Shown piece by piece: positions 17,632 to 26,650 of a stretch of DNA of 50,608 bases (position 1 is its first letter; the number at the start of each line of letters is the position of its first letter). The DNA comes from an uncultured Bacilli bacterium (GTDB lineage: Bacteria; Bacillota_I; Bacilli_A; RF39; UBA660). The notes below the pieces were generated by a model, which saw only the letters and a program-made list of their open reading frames with translations, did no database searches and had not been told where the DNA came from. Location: contig CANPXE010000012.1 in the NCBI GenBank assembly GCA_947585665.1, positions 1 to 50,608 on the forward strand, written 5' to 3'. The translations under genes and the position numbers were made by a program.

Positions 17632-19126
17632 AATTTCCATAATTACAATATCCTAAATAACCACCAAGTTCATTAATACAACTCAATAGTCTTTTCTTAT
17701 AGAAGAATACATTCGCAATATATTTATCAAACTCTTTCGCAATAGGAATTAAATCATTATCGGTTATAAAGTGATTTTCTTCTAATTCTAGACCATTATT
17801 CGTTGTAACAAACTCATAGTAATTGTAATAGAATAAACCATTGACATTTTTATCTCTTTCAATGATGAAAACACTACCATCATCTCTTCGGTACTTACGT
17901 GACTTAATGACACTTCTTTCTAAATTACTAGGATTACTCATAACTTTAAATTCACCATTTTGATATTCAAAATAACCTAAGTAATTTACTTCTCCCATAT
18001 TTTCAATTTTTTTATCATCTAAGAAAACATTGACCATATAATCATCTATTTTCTTTACTAAAGCATATTTCTCTTTTAATTCAAATTCTTGTTGTTTTAA
18101 AGTATTATCATTATTACTAATTCCCTCTAAATATTTTATTTGATTAGATAATTCTTCTTTAACGTTGATATTCTCAAAAAAGTTCATTTCTGATAACAAG
18201 ATTTTTGATTTACTCATTCTACCATTTTCCGCATAATCACAATATAAATATTTATATAGCGGTGTTGTCTTATCACCAAGAATCTGTAAGCCACTAATGA
18301 TAAATGAAGTATTATTATCACGAACGTACTGCATTACTTTCATCTTTTGAAGAGAAGAATGAAAATATTTATTAATATTTGCTAAATCGACTTCATCCAT
18401 AAGTGATATTTTATTAGCATAATCGGTTATCAATTCTGTTTCCATAGGTACATGAAAACGATTAAAACTATTTTTATCATAAACACCAAAATAATGGCAA
18501 TCACTTTCATTACCGATGTGATACAAATAAGAGTCATACGCTAAATCAACACAATAGAATCTTCCTGCTATATCTAAAATATTCCAAGCATAACGCATAC
18601 CATTTCCTTCAACAAAATAACATTTTATACCAAGACGATCCATCATTTCTTTATAGATCAAACTAAAACCATAACTGGATGTTTTACGATAAACAATTCC
18701 TAATAAAGAATTTATATCTTTTTTATTTTCTAATCTATAAGTATGACTATACGTTATATAACGACGTAATTTATCATATATAAAATAAGCAAGTTCAATT
18801 GGCGAATAAATTTGTTTTATTTCTCTTTCTAAATATTCAAAAGTACGAACAATTTCAATTAGTTCATTTCTTGTATAATGATTCTTATTTTCATAGTATT
18901 CAAAATTATTCGTTCTCTTTTGACGCTCTTCGTCATATCCTCCCGCAACTCTAAAAATAATTTTAGGAGAATCAATAATCTTTAATAAGTTACTAGCCTT
19001 AACACCACAAGTGTTTTTAAAGTTGACAACTAATTCACTATTAGGATTACTTTTAATAAAACTATTAATATCTGAGATATCTTTAGGAAGTAACGAATCT
19101 AAATCAATCTTAAACTTATTATTCAT
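17630..19126 (-). CDS. Transglutaminase-fold protein with degenerate catalytic triad
   Basis: 498 residues from the ATG at 19126, well spaced from TTTTGGAGG; the longer reading frame upstream lies inside the preceding gene. Around residues 120-200 the sequence follows the transglutaminase-like pattern (..YGFSLIYKEMMDRLGI.., ..RYAWNILDIAGRFYCVD..). The nucleophile Cys is Ser (about S151) and the catalytic His is Tyr (about Y179), while the Asp (about D194) is kept. It is thus probably not an active cysteine transglutaminase or protease; a binding role is an inference. The rest is unassigned, with no signal peptide, so cytoplasmic. Overlaps the LRR gene by 8 nt (ATGAATAA). Confidence 0.65.
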   Translation of the reverse strand: MNNKFKIDLDSLLPKDISDINSFIKSNPNSELVVNFKNTCGVKASNLLKIIDSPKIIFRVAGGYDEERQKRTNNFEYYENKNHYTRNELIEIVRTFEYLEREIKQIYSPIELAYFIYDKLRRYITYSHTYRLENKKDINSLLGIVYRKTSSYGFSLIYKEMMDRLGIKCYFVEGNGMRYAWNILDIAGRFYCVDLAYDSYLYHIGNESDCHYFGVYDKNSFNRFHVPMETELITDYANKISLMDEVDLANINKYFHSSLQKMKVMQYVRDNNTSFIISGLQILGDKTTPLYKYLYCDYAENGRMSKSKILLSEMNFFENINVKEELSNQIKYLEGISNNDNTLKQQEFELKEKYALVKKIDDYMVNVFLDDKKIENMGEVNYLGYFEYQNGEFKVMSNPSNLERSVIKSRKYRRDDGSVFIIERDKNVNGLFYYNYYEFVTTNNGLELEENHFITDNDLIPIAKEFDKYIANVFFYKKRLLSCINELGGYLGYCNYGN

Positions 19127-19832
19127 TTTGACCTCCAAAAAGATGATTATAACAAATGACATCATCTTCATATACATTAATATTAAGTGCTACTAAATCA
19201 TCAATTAATGCCTTATTTTTTATATATTGATCTTTAGAAATACTTATTTCTTTAAGACCACTATATTTATTGACAAAATCTAAATCTAAAATATTAGAAT
19301 TAGCTACTTGTAGTCTTTCAATCAAAATAAAATGATACATCGTACTATTCTCTAATAATTCACTATAACTCAAATCAACTTCTATTAAATGTGGTAATTG
19401 TTCCAAATAATTAATTGTATCTAATTTCATATTGATTAATTTAATTACATTTAATCCCTTCATAAGACTAATATTCTCTAAATCAGGAACAATACAATTA
19501 TTAAAGCCAAAAGATTTTAATTTAGTATGATAAAATCCTTTTACATTAGCGACATGACAATTATTAAGCATTAATTCTTCTAGTGGTAATATATGAGCAA
19601 TAATAGCTATTTCTTCATCATTGATTTGCGAATTAGAAACTTCTAATTTTTTTAAATTAGGAAAATAATTGAGTATCTTAAAATCAATTTTTTGATAAGA
19701 ATTAGAAATACCAATAGGATTTAAAGAAAGTTCATTTACTCTTTTTAATTCATCAATAGTAAAAATAGGTTCTGTCTTATTAAGAACATTCATTAAATAC
19801 AATTGTAAATCTAAATATGGAATATTTATCAT
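19119..19832 (-). CDS. Leucine-rich-repeat-like protein
   Basis: 237 residues from the ATG at 19832 (RBS AGAGTGAT); an in-frame GTG at 19841 overlaps that site. Repeats of the LRR type occur from about residue 50 onward: NLKKLEVSNSQI, LEELMLNNCHV, LKSFGFNNCIV, LNVIKLINMKL, LIEVDLSYSEL, IERLQVANSNI, LKEISIS. No signal peptide, so cytoplasmic. LRR arrays bind proteins; the partner may be the co-translated transglutaminase-fold product. The exact family is not recognised. Confidence 0.7.
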   Translation of the reverse strand: MINIPYLDLQLYLMNVLNKTEPIFTIDELKRVNELSLNPIGISNSYQKIDFKILNYFPNLKKLEVSNSQINDEEIAIIAHILPLEELMLNNCHVANVKGFYHTKLKSFGFNNCIVPDLENISLMKGLNVIKLINMKLDTINYLEQLPHLIEVDLSYSELLENSTMYHFILIERLQVANSNILDLDFVNKYSGLKEISISKDQYIKNKALIDDLVALNINVYEDDVICYNHLFGGQNE

Positions 19833-19880
19833 TAATATCACTCTATTCTTTTATTAAAATTATTACTACTATCTCTTTTG

Positions 19881-19909
19881 AGTATATCATTAAAAATAAA
19901 AGTAGTAAA
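19881..19909 (-). promoter_or_regulatory. Promoter of the LRR / transglutaminase-fold unit
   Basis: TTTACT (19909-19904), 17-nt spacer, TATACT (19886-19881) with a TG two bases upstream of the -10. Confidence 0.65.
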
Positions 19910-19917
19910 ATAAATAA

Positions 19918-20478
19918 TTAATAACTTTTTATATAAATATTTTTTATAATATCAATAATTTTCTCTTTATTACTTATAGTATAACTATTTATTAAGAACA
20001 AACTAACAATTATTAAAATAAAAATTACTAATTTTTTTAGATTTTTTTTAGATTCAAAATAATCTTTTAATGAAGCAACTATCTTTGTTAAATGATTTAT
20101 AATAAATAACCAAACCGTCCAATTTAAAAAAATAGCACTAGATGAGATCATAACTAAACTTTCATATTGTTCACAATTTCCCCAACAACATGTTTGACTA
20201 TAGAATTCATATTCTTCATAAAGTGCTGTTCTAATATCCCGAAACAAATTATAGTAGGATGATAAAACGACAACAAAGTAAAATAAAAAATAAATAATAA
20301 TCATAAATAATATGATATAAATTAAAATTTTTAAAAAAGCATTTTTAACTTTTAATTTTTTTATTAATACCCTATATAGATTTTTTGTATATTTATTTGT
20401 AAAAAAAATTAAAAAAGGAATAAATAGTAAAGCCAAAAATGGTAATATATTGATAATAATAGTTAATAGTTTATTCAA
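19918..20478 (-). CDS. Four-TM membrane protein of unknown function
   Basis: 186 residues starting with TTG (20478), the only start suited to AAAGGAG 8 nt upstream. Four hydrophobic segments: about residues 3-27, 45-75, 106-128 and 147-167. The loop between the second and third holds a compact cysteine motif, QTCCWGNC, likely disulfide-bonded or metal-binding outside the membrane. No family recognised. It is separated by about 85 nt from the LRR gene, which has its own promoter. Confidence 0.7.
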   Translation of the reverse strand: MNKLLTIIINILPFLALLFIPFLIFFTNKYTKNLYRVLIKKLKVKNAFLKILIYIILFMIIIYFLFYFVVVLSSYYNLFRDIRTALYEEYEFYSQTCCWGNCEQYESLVMISSSAIFLNWTVWLFIINHLTKIVASLKDYFESKKNLKKLVIFILIIVSLFLINSYTISNKEKIIDIIKNIYIKSY

Positions 20479-20561
20479 TCAAATCACTCCTTTATAGTAA
20501 TACTTCACATTATAATTGTATCATTAAATTTACAATATAAAATTATATTTTTTAAAGCATT

Positions 20562-20585
20562 TAAAAAGACACGTCTAAACGTGTC
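20562..20585 (-). terminator. Terminator after smc
   Basis: Stem GACACGT / ACGTGTC, loop TTAG, then TTTTT on the minus strand; it overlaps the smc stop codon. Confidence 0.88.
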
Positions 20586-23529
20586 AATTTATTTTATCTA
20601 GTTTTACACTAACAAGTTTTGATACACCAGACTCTTGCATCGTAATACCATATAACGTATCAGCATACTCCATAGTCTTTTTCTTATGCGTTATGATTAA
20701 GAATTGTGTCTTATCTTTATAATGTTCAAGATAAGTTCCAAATTGATCAACATTAGCTTCATCAAGTGCGGCCTCTACTTCATCAAACAAACAGAAAGGA
20801 ACGGTTCGAACATTTAGTATCGCAAAAATTAAACTTATGGCTGTAAGGGTTTTCTCACCACCTGATAAAAGGGAAATGGATTTTAGTTTCTTTCCTGGTG
20901 GACAAGCAATAATTTCAATATCCGTTTCCAAAATATTATGAGGATCAGTTAATTTTAACTCAGCTTTACCACCTTTAAATAATTCCTTAAATACTTTTCT
21001 AAACTCTTCATCTATTTGTTTAAAAGTTTTTAAGAACTCTTCTTTCATAACAGTGTCCATTTCGTCGATTATTTCTAAAAGAGTTTCTTTAGCATTAACT
21101 AAATCATTTCTTTGATTAGTTAAGAATTCATATCTTTCACTAACGCGTTTATATTCATCAATAGAAGCTAAATTGACCATACCTAATCTCTTAATATTAT
21201 TACGATAAGTTGTAACTAAACTTCTGGCTTCCTCAACACTAACTTCTAAGACATAATTATCTCTTGCCTTTTCAAAAGTTAATTCATAATCTTCATTTAA
21301 AGTATTCAAATAATTATCTAATTTAACATCCATTTTAGAAAGGGAAATCTCTAATTCTTTTAATTCTTTTTCACATTTGTACAATTCGGAATTATTAATC
21401 TTATTAGCGGCTTCCATTTCATCAATAACACTTGATAATTTATCTTTTTCTTTATTCTTAACCAAAATGTTTTTTTGTAATTCTTCTTTATCACGCGTTA
21501 CTTCATAAAATAACTTCATGATGCGTTCTTCTTCTTTAGAGATAGAATCATCAACAATATGTCCTAAACTATTTAGTTCTTGTTTAACAGATGTAAGTTC
21601 ATTACTTAAAATATTAATTTCATTCTTATTAGAACGAATCTTTTCTTCAATACTGACCAAATTAGTCTTTTCTTTATAAATAGTTTCTTCTTTAAGAGTA
21701 ATTTTATTATTTAATTCTTCGACTTGTTCATCTAATTCTTTGATTAAATTATTAATTTCTTCTTTCTTTAAAGTAGCTAATTCTAAGTCTTTCTTATCAC
21801 TAATTACACTACGACTTATTCTTAAACTACCACCCGTTACACTACCACCAACATTGATGACTTCACCACCAAGAGTAACAATTTTGTAGCGATTATTAAT
21901 CTTACGACTTATGTTATTAGCACTATCAAGGTCTTTAGCAACAATGACATTACCCAGTTGATTAGAAATGACATTATGATAGATATTGTCGTATTTAACT
22001 AAATTGATAAAAATATCAATGTATCCCTCTTCATCACTAATAGATGAAATTACTTCTGGATCAATTCCTCTTGGCTTAATGACATTTAATGGTAAGAAAG
22101 TAGCACGACCTAAACTATTTTCCTTTAAATAATTAATAGCTTTTTTAGCACTTCTTTCATCATCGACAACAAGATATTGTTTACTAGCAAGAAGAGCAAC
22201 TTCTAATGCTAAAGTATATTCATTATCACATTCCACTAAATTACCCAATACTTGATGAATTCCTGTTAGGCGTGGATTATTTAAAATTGAACGAACACTA
22301 CTACTTAGATTTTCACCATTTTCAATATTATTAGTAAGAACTTCAATTTGATGATTGACATCGATTAAATCTCTTCTTTTATAACCACTTTCACTTAAAA
22401 GTGAAGATTGTTGTTGTTTTAAATTGGATAATTCAAAGTCTAAAGCATCAACTTTACTACTAATATCTTTTTGATCTTTTTGTAGAATGTCATAATCTTT
22501 TTCTTTCAAATAAATATCGTTAGTAATACGTAAGGAATTTTCTTTTAAAAGCGCAATATTTTCATATACTTTTTGATCATTAGCTTGATACTTACTACGT
22601 TCTTTTAAAAGTTTCTTTTCACCATTTAACTGTTCTTCTTTTTGTGTTAAACTCAATAAATTATTATTTAAATCATTTATTTCAGCCGCTAATTTTGACA
22701 ATTGATTTTTCTTATCTAATAAATCACTATCACTACTATCATTTTTAACATTTAAATTTAAAATATTAGTATTTAATTCGTCAATGCGTTTTTGATTTTG
22801 TTCACGACTATAATTAATCTTTTCAATCTCTTCCGCAATCAACGCAACTTCGATATCTTGTAACTTTTCTTTATTCTCTAAATATTTGGTTGCTTCAATA
22901 CTCTGTTCTTTTAATGGCTCTACTTGTACTTCCAATTCACTGATGATATCATCAACCCTATTCATATTATCTCTTGTTCGATCAAGTTTACGAATAGCTT
23001 CCTCTTTACGCTTTTTATATTTTAAAACACCAGCAGCCTCTTCAAAAATCATTCTTCGATCAAGGGCCGAATTAGATAGAATACTATCAATTTCTCCTTG
23101 CGAAATAATATTGAAAGAATCTCTTCCAACACCACTATCAATAAATAAATCCGTTATATCTTTTAAACGACATTTATCACCATTTAAGAAATATTCATTT
23201 TCACCGCTACGATAAACTCTTCTTTTGACAACAACTTCATTATAAGGAATATTTAAATAATTATCACTATTATCAAAGACAAGGGAAACGGATGCGACAT
23301 TTAAAGGATTTCTTGAATTACTTCCTGTAAATATGACATCAGTCATACCACTTTCACCACGAAGGGATTTAACAGATTGTTCACCTAAAACCCAGCGGAC
23401 AGCATCCACAATGTTACTCTTACCACTACCATTAGGTCCAACAATACAAGTTGTCTTATTATCTAAACTAATTGTCAATTTATCGGCAAAAGATTTAAAA
23501 CCTGTTGCTTGTATTTCCTTTAAATACAT
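20584..23529 (-). CDS. smc: Chromosome condensation protein SMC (short coiled coil)
   Basis: 981 residues from the ATG at 23529 (MYLKEIQATGFKSFADK), spaced from AGGGTGAT; earlier in-frame codons precede or overlap that site. Head: Walker A VGPNGSGKSNIVDAV near residue 33; C-terminal signature SLLSGGEKTLTA and Walker B CLFDEVEAALDE. The hinge spans roughly residues 420-560 (LTGIHQVLGNLVE .. GGEVINVGGSVTGG). Coiled coils between are shorter than usual: B. subtilis SMC is about 1186 residues. It organises and segregates the chromosome with ScpA/ScpB, not seen here. Single gene with own promoter and terminator. Confidence 0.96.
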   Translation of the reverse strand: MYLKEIQATGFKSFADKLTISLDNKTTCIVGPNGSGKSNIVDAVRWVLGEQSVKSLRGESGMTDVIFTGSNSRNPLNVASVSLVFDNSDNYLNIPYNEVVVKRRVYRSGENEYFLNGDKCRLKDITDLFIDSGVGRDSFNIISQGEIDSILSNSALDRRMIFEEAAGVLKYKKRKEEAIRKLDRTRDNMNRVDDIISELEVQVEPLKEQSIEATKYLENKEKLQDIEVALIAEEIEKINYSREQNQKRIDELNTNILNLNVKNDSSDSDLLDKKNQLSKLAAEINDLNNNLLSLTQKEEQLNGEKKLLKERSKYQANDQKVYENIALLKENSLRITNDIYLKEKDYDILQKDQKDISSKVDALDFELSNLKQQQSSLLSESGYKRRDLIDVNHQIEVLTNNIENGENLSSSVRSILNNPRLTGIHQVLGNLVECDNEYTLALEVALLASKQYLVVDDERSAKKAINYLKENSLGRATFLPLNVIKPRGIDPEVISSISDEEGYIDIFINLVKYDNIYHNVISNQLGNVIVAKDLDSANNISRKINNRYKIVTLGGEVINVGGSVTGGSLRISRSVISDKKDLELATLKKEEINNLIKELDEQVEELNNKITLKEETIYKEKTNLVSIEEKIRSNKNEINILSNELTSVKQELNSLGHIVDDSISKEEERIMKLFYEVTRDKEELQKNILVKNKEKDKLSSVIDEMEAANKINNSELYKCEKELKELEISLSKMDVKLDNYLNTLNEDYELTFEKARDNYVLEVSVEEARSLVTTYRNNIKRLGMVNLASIDEYKRVSERYEFLTNQRNDLVNAKETLLEIIDEMDTVMKEEFLKTFKQIDEEFRKVFKELFKGGKAELKLTDPHNILETDIEIIACPPGKKLKSISLLSGGEKTLTAISLIFAILNVRTVPFCLFDEVEAALDEANVDQFGTYLEHYKDKTQFLIITHKKKTMEYADTLYGITMQESGVSKLVSVKLDKIN

Positions 23530-23555
23530 TATCATCACCCTATTCACTATATAAA

Positions 23556-23585
23556 ATTATACACTAAACAACTAACAAAAGTAAA
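23556..23585 (-). promoter_or_regulatory. Promoter of smc
   Basis: TTTACT (23585-23580), 18-nt spacer, GTGTATAAT with TATAAT at 23561-23556. Confidence 0.6.
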
Positions 23586-23590
23586 CCAAA

Positions 23591-23612
23591 AGAAAAATAA
23601 CATCACTGTTAT
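23591..23612 (-). terminator. Terminator after small acidic membrane protein gene
   Basis: ATAACA / TGTTAT stem with a 4-nt loop followed by TTTTTC on the minus strand. Confidence 0.65.
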
Positions 23613-23624
23613 CTTTTCAATTAT

Positions 23625-23912
23625 TTATTTTTTTATGATAGCTAAGAGTATGACTAAGCAAATGAGTAACAAGGCAACTATGTAAGCAACAATGATACGC
23701 TTATTCTTACCAGTTGGAAGATTATCATCTTCATAATTAGATTCATAATCATTTTCATCATACTCAACACTGTTAGTATTGGTCATTGGTCGATAATTTT
23801 CATACATCTCTTCTTCAGTATATGGTGGATTAGTATTATTTTCATAATTTCTATCATCACCAAAGTACATTGTGTCTTCATTTGAATTATTATTTTCATC
23901 ATAATTATTCAT
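23625..23912 (-). CDS. Small acidic tail-anchored membrane protein, unknown
   Basis: 95 residues. The first about 68 are N/E/D/Y-rich and look disordered (repeated NYE / ENN / YEDD), followed by a basic KNKR and one C-terminal hydrophobic segment (IVAYIVALLLICLVILLAII) ending KK. This is a tail-anchor topology with an acidic cytoplasmic or outside tail. No family recognised. RBS ATGGTGATGAT. Lies between the rseP operon terminator and smc. Confidence 0.7.
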   Translation of the reverse strand: MNNYDENNNSNEDTMYFGDDRNYENNTNPPYTEEEMYENYRPMTNTNSVEYDENDYESNYEDDNLPTGKNKRIIVAYIVALLLICLVILLAIIKK

Positions 23913-23954
23913 ATCATCACCATCTTACAAATAGATTATAACAAAATTAAAGCA

Positions 23955-23979
23955 AGAAAAAAAGAGAGAATACTCTCTT
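23955..23979 (-). terminator. Terminator of the uppS-cdsA-rseP operon
   Basis: AAGAGAG / CTCTCTT stem, loop TATT, TTTTTTT on the minus strand, overlapping the rseP stop. Confidence 0.85.
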
Positions 23980-25072
23980 ATTTAAATAACAATGTAAAGA
24001 TATCATGCCCAGTAACATAAATAGCAAGTATCATTATGAGAATAAAACCAACGGTATTGATGAGATTCTCTGTTTCCGGCTTTACTGGTTTTCCACGCAA
24101 TTTCTCAATTAGAAGTAAGAAGATACGTCCTCCATCAAAAGCAGGGAAAGGAATTAAATTTAAAACACCAACGTTAATACTCAAAAGCGCTGTCAAAAGT
24201 AATAAATTGACATATCCTTGTTGTTTTACTTCCCCAACATAAGAGTATATTCCAACAGGTCCACTCAAACTATTGATACTTACGCCGCCAGTAAACAAGT
24301 TACCAATAACGACGAACATTTGACGGAAGATTGCCCCAGCTTTTTGAAAACTATATCGTAAGGCTGGTAGGAACCCTCTTTCGATTTTTTCAGTTTTAAA
24401 TTCAAGACCATAGCGATAAACTTCAACTTCTTTATTTTCTACTTTTTCCTTAACTTTAATTGGTTCAATCGTATATTTCTTTATTTGCGTTGTATCTTCA
24501 TCAATAGTACTCTCAATTTTTAAATCAAGTGGTGTTCCTTCTTTATTTAGCGTTATATATAACTGAACATCATCGATCGTCTTTGTCTTATGTCCATTTA
24601 CTTCCAATATCTTTGATCCTTCTGTAATACCAGCTTCTGCAACGGGATAATTTTCTGTAACGCCACTAATAACTGGATCCATTGTTGGAGCACCACTAAT
24701 TAATGCTGCCAAGAATAGAAGAATATAAGCTAAGATAAAGTTATTACCAGCTCCAAAGAAAAGAATCAAAAGTCTTTGCCAAATAGGTTTAGCAAACAAT
24801 TTTCTATTTTTAGGAATCTTCTTTCCCTTATCATCCGTTTCTTCACCGTCTTCACCAGCTAAAGAACAGAATCCACCAATGGGTACAGCTCTTATTGAAT
24901 ATTCTGTTTCTTTCTTCTTGCGACTAAAGATTTTAGGTCCCATTCCAATCGCAAATTCATGAACGTAAACACCAAACTTTTTGGAAAAGATGAAATGTCC
25001 AAATTCATGAACTAAAATTATAACACCTAATATTAGTATAAATAATAATAATGTAATTAATCCATTCATCAT
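23978..25072 (-). CDS. rseP: Site-2 intramembrane zinc metalloprotease RseP/RasP
   Basis: 364 residues. Catalytic HEFGHF motif in the first TM segment (about residues 22-27), a PDZ domain in the middle (VAEAGITEGSKILEVNGH), and the third-helix metal ligand motif NLIPFPAFDGGR. It cleaves membrane-embedded regulators (anti-sigma factors) and leftover signal peptides. Last gene of an envelope operon: its ATG overlaps the cdsA stop (ATGA). The uppS-cdsA-rseP order is conserved widely; the usual dxr, proS or bam neighbours are not here. Confidence 0.94.
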   Translation of the reverse strand: MMNGLITLLLFILILGVIILVHEFGHFIFSKKFGVYVHEFAIGMGPKIFSRKKKETEYSIRAVPIGGFCSLAGEDGEETDDKGKKIPKNRKLFAKPIWQRLLILFFGAGNNFILAYILLFLAALISGAPTMDPVISGVTENYPVAEAGITEGSKILEVNGHKTKTIDDVQLYITLNKEGTPLDLKIESTIDEDTTQIKKYTIEPIKVKEKVENKEVEVYRYGLEFKTEKIERGFLPALRYSFQKAGAIFRQMFVVIGNLFTGGVSINSLSGPVGIYSYVGEVKQQGYVNLLLLTALLSINVGVLNLIPFPAFDGGRIFLLLIEKLRGKPVKPETENLINTVGFILIMILAIYVTGHDIFTLLFK

Positions 25073-25869
25073 AATATCACCAAAAACAATAAGAATCCTA
25101 ATACAACAAATACAGCACTATCAAGACGGTCTAAAATTCCACCATGTCCTGGGAATAAATTAGAGAAGTCTTTGATGCCATAATGTCTTTTAATTGCTGA
25201 AAAGACCAAATCACCTAGTTGTCCGATAATTGTAAGACAAAGTGTTACAAACGTTACAACTAAGACACTAGCATTTGTCTCAACTACCGTATAGAAGAAA
25301 ACACTTCCACACAATGTTCCAAAAATGGAACCACCAATAGCTCCCTCCCAAGTCTTTTTAGGAGATATCTTAGGAGAACATTTATGTTTACCAATAAGAT
25401 TTCCTGTTATAAAGGCAAAAGTATCAGTAACACAAGTAATAATAAAAATATAAATAATATATAGTAAACTATAATTTCTAATTAAAATTAACAAGTTCAT
25501 CGTAAGACCAATGAAAACTGTTGCTCCCACTAAGAACAAAGCATCTTCAACATTATAACTTTTATCATCATTGACAAAGACAATAGGTAAAAGAAATAAA
25601 AAGATCATAAAAGCCACTAACTTATAGTCAACCTCACAAATTAAGTACGTTGATGTATAATTATTAAGAGTTAAGAAACCTACTAAAACATAAGCAAACA
25701 ACTCCATTATAAATGGTAACTCTTTACTCTTTCTACGCACTTTAAATATTTCATGTAATCCTAATAAAGATATTAAAAGAATTAACAAAGCAAATGGTAA
25801 TTTACCAATAATTAATAATGGTAAAAATATGAGTAACATCACAAAAGCACTAATTATTCTACTTTTCAT
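25069..25869 (-). CDS. cdsA: Phosphatidate cytidylyltransferase
   Basis: 266 residues with about eight hydrophobic segments. The C-terminal CdsA signature is present: SPKKTWEGAIGGSIFGT and LGDLVFSAIKRHYGIKDFS..PGHGGILDRLDS. It makes CDP-diacylglycerol from phosphatidate and CTP, the entry point to phosphatidylglycerol and cardiolipin. RBS TTTGGAGG; starts just past the uppS stop and overlaps rseP. Confidence 0.96.
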   Translation of the reverse strand: MKSRIISAFVMLLIFLPLLIIGKLPFALLILLISLLGLHEIFKVRRKSKELPFIMELFAYVLVGFLTLNNYTSTYLICEVDYKLVAFMIFLFLLPIVFVNDDKSYNVEDALFLVGATVFIGLTMNLLILIRNYSLLYIIYIFIITCVTDTFAFITGNLIGKHKCSPKISPKKTWEGAIGGSIFGTLCGSVFFYTVVETNASVLVVTFVTLCLTIIGQLGDLVFSAIKRHYGIKDFSNLFPGHGGILDRLDSAVFVVLGFLLFLVIL

Positions 25870-25871
25870 AA

Positions 25872-26564
25872 CTAACCTCCAAACCTTCTCTTCCTTTTAT
25901 TATATTCTGAAATAGCTAAATCATATTCTTTTTCTGTAAAATCCGGAAAATAAACATCAGTAAAATATAATTCACTATATGCTAACTGATAAAGCATAAA
26001 ATTACTAATGCGCTCTTCCCCACTCGTTCTAATCAAAAAATCAATTGGTGGTAAATCATTATAGAGATAATGATTAAAATCTATTTTATCTAAATCAATT
26101 TTACCCTCTTTATAGTCGATTGCTATTTTTTTACAAGCATCTTCTATTTCTTTTTGTCCACCATAGTTAAGACAGACATTTAAAATACCATTTTGACCAT
26201 TTTTCGTCTTTTCTTCAATGTCATCAATTGTTTGAATGACGTCTTGTCGAAGATTATCACGACTTCCTGATACGACAACCTTTATGCCATTATCAACAAA
26301 TTTTTGATACGTTGACTTAAAACCCTTTATCAACAAGTCCATCAAATACGTAACTTCTTCTTCACTTCTTTTAAAGTTCTCTGTGGAAAAGGCAAAAACA
26401 CTTAGTACTTTAACTCCTGTTTTAAAAATGTGCATTCCTGTTTTTTCTAATGTTTTACTTCCTTCTAAATGACCAAGGCTAGGATTCTTTCCTCTTTCCT
26501 TAGCCCATCGACGATTACCATCCATGATGATAGCAACGTGATTAGGAACAGCATTTTCTTTCAT
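25872..26564 (-). CDS. uppS: Undecaprenyl diphosphate synthase (isoprenyl transferase)
   Basis: 230 residues. Signature IIMDGNRRWAKERGK near the N-terminus with the catalytic Asp, then SVFAFSTENFKRS, LNVCLNYGGQKEI and the C-terminal DFLIRTSGEERISNFMLYQ. It builds the C55 lipid carrier for cell-wall synthesis, so the organism makes a wall, unlike true Mollicutes. First gene of the operon; RBS AGGGTGATGAG. Confidence 0.97.
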   Translation of the reverse strand: MKENAVPNHVAIIMDGNRRWAKERGKNPSLGHLEGSKTLEKTGMHIFKTGVKVLSVFAFSTENFKRSEEEVTYLMDLLIKGFKSTYQKFVDNGIKVVVSGSRDNLRQDVIQTIDDIEEKTKNGQNGILNVCLNYGGQKEIEDACKKIAIDYKEGKIDLDKIDFNHYLYNDLPPIDFLIRTSGEERISNFMLYQLAYSELYFTDVYFPDFTEKEYDLAISEYNKRKRRFGG

Positions 26565-26584
26565 CTCATCACCCTATACTAAAT

Positions 26585-26613
26585 ATTATAATATATTTTT
26601 ATAGTTACAACAA
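26585..26613 (-). promoter_or_regulatory. Promoter of uppS-cdsA-rseP
   Basis: TTGTTG (26613-26608), 17-nt spacer, TATAAT (26590-26585). Confidence 0.55.
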
Positions 26614-26648
26614 TAAAAAAGAATTGATTTATTTAATTTTATCAATTC
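26613..26648 (-). terminator. Terminator after laccase-domain gene
   Basis: GAATTGAT / ATCAATTC stem (loop about 12 nt) followed by TTTTTTA on the minus strand. Confidence 0.8.
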
Positions 26649-26650
26649 CT

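Noticed and set aside
17630..19177. Longer start for the transglutaminase-fold gene giving an N-terminal hydrophobic leader
   Set aside because: The leader-like residues are an out-of-frame reading of the LRR gene's end; the ATG at 19126 has a perfect ribosome site.
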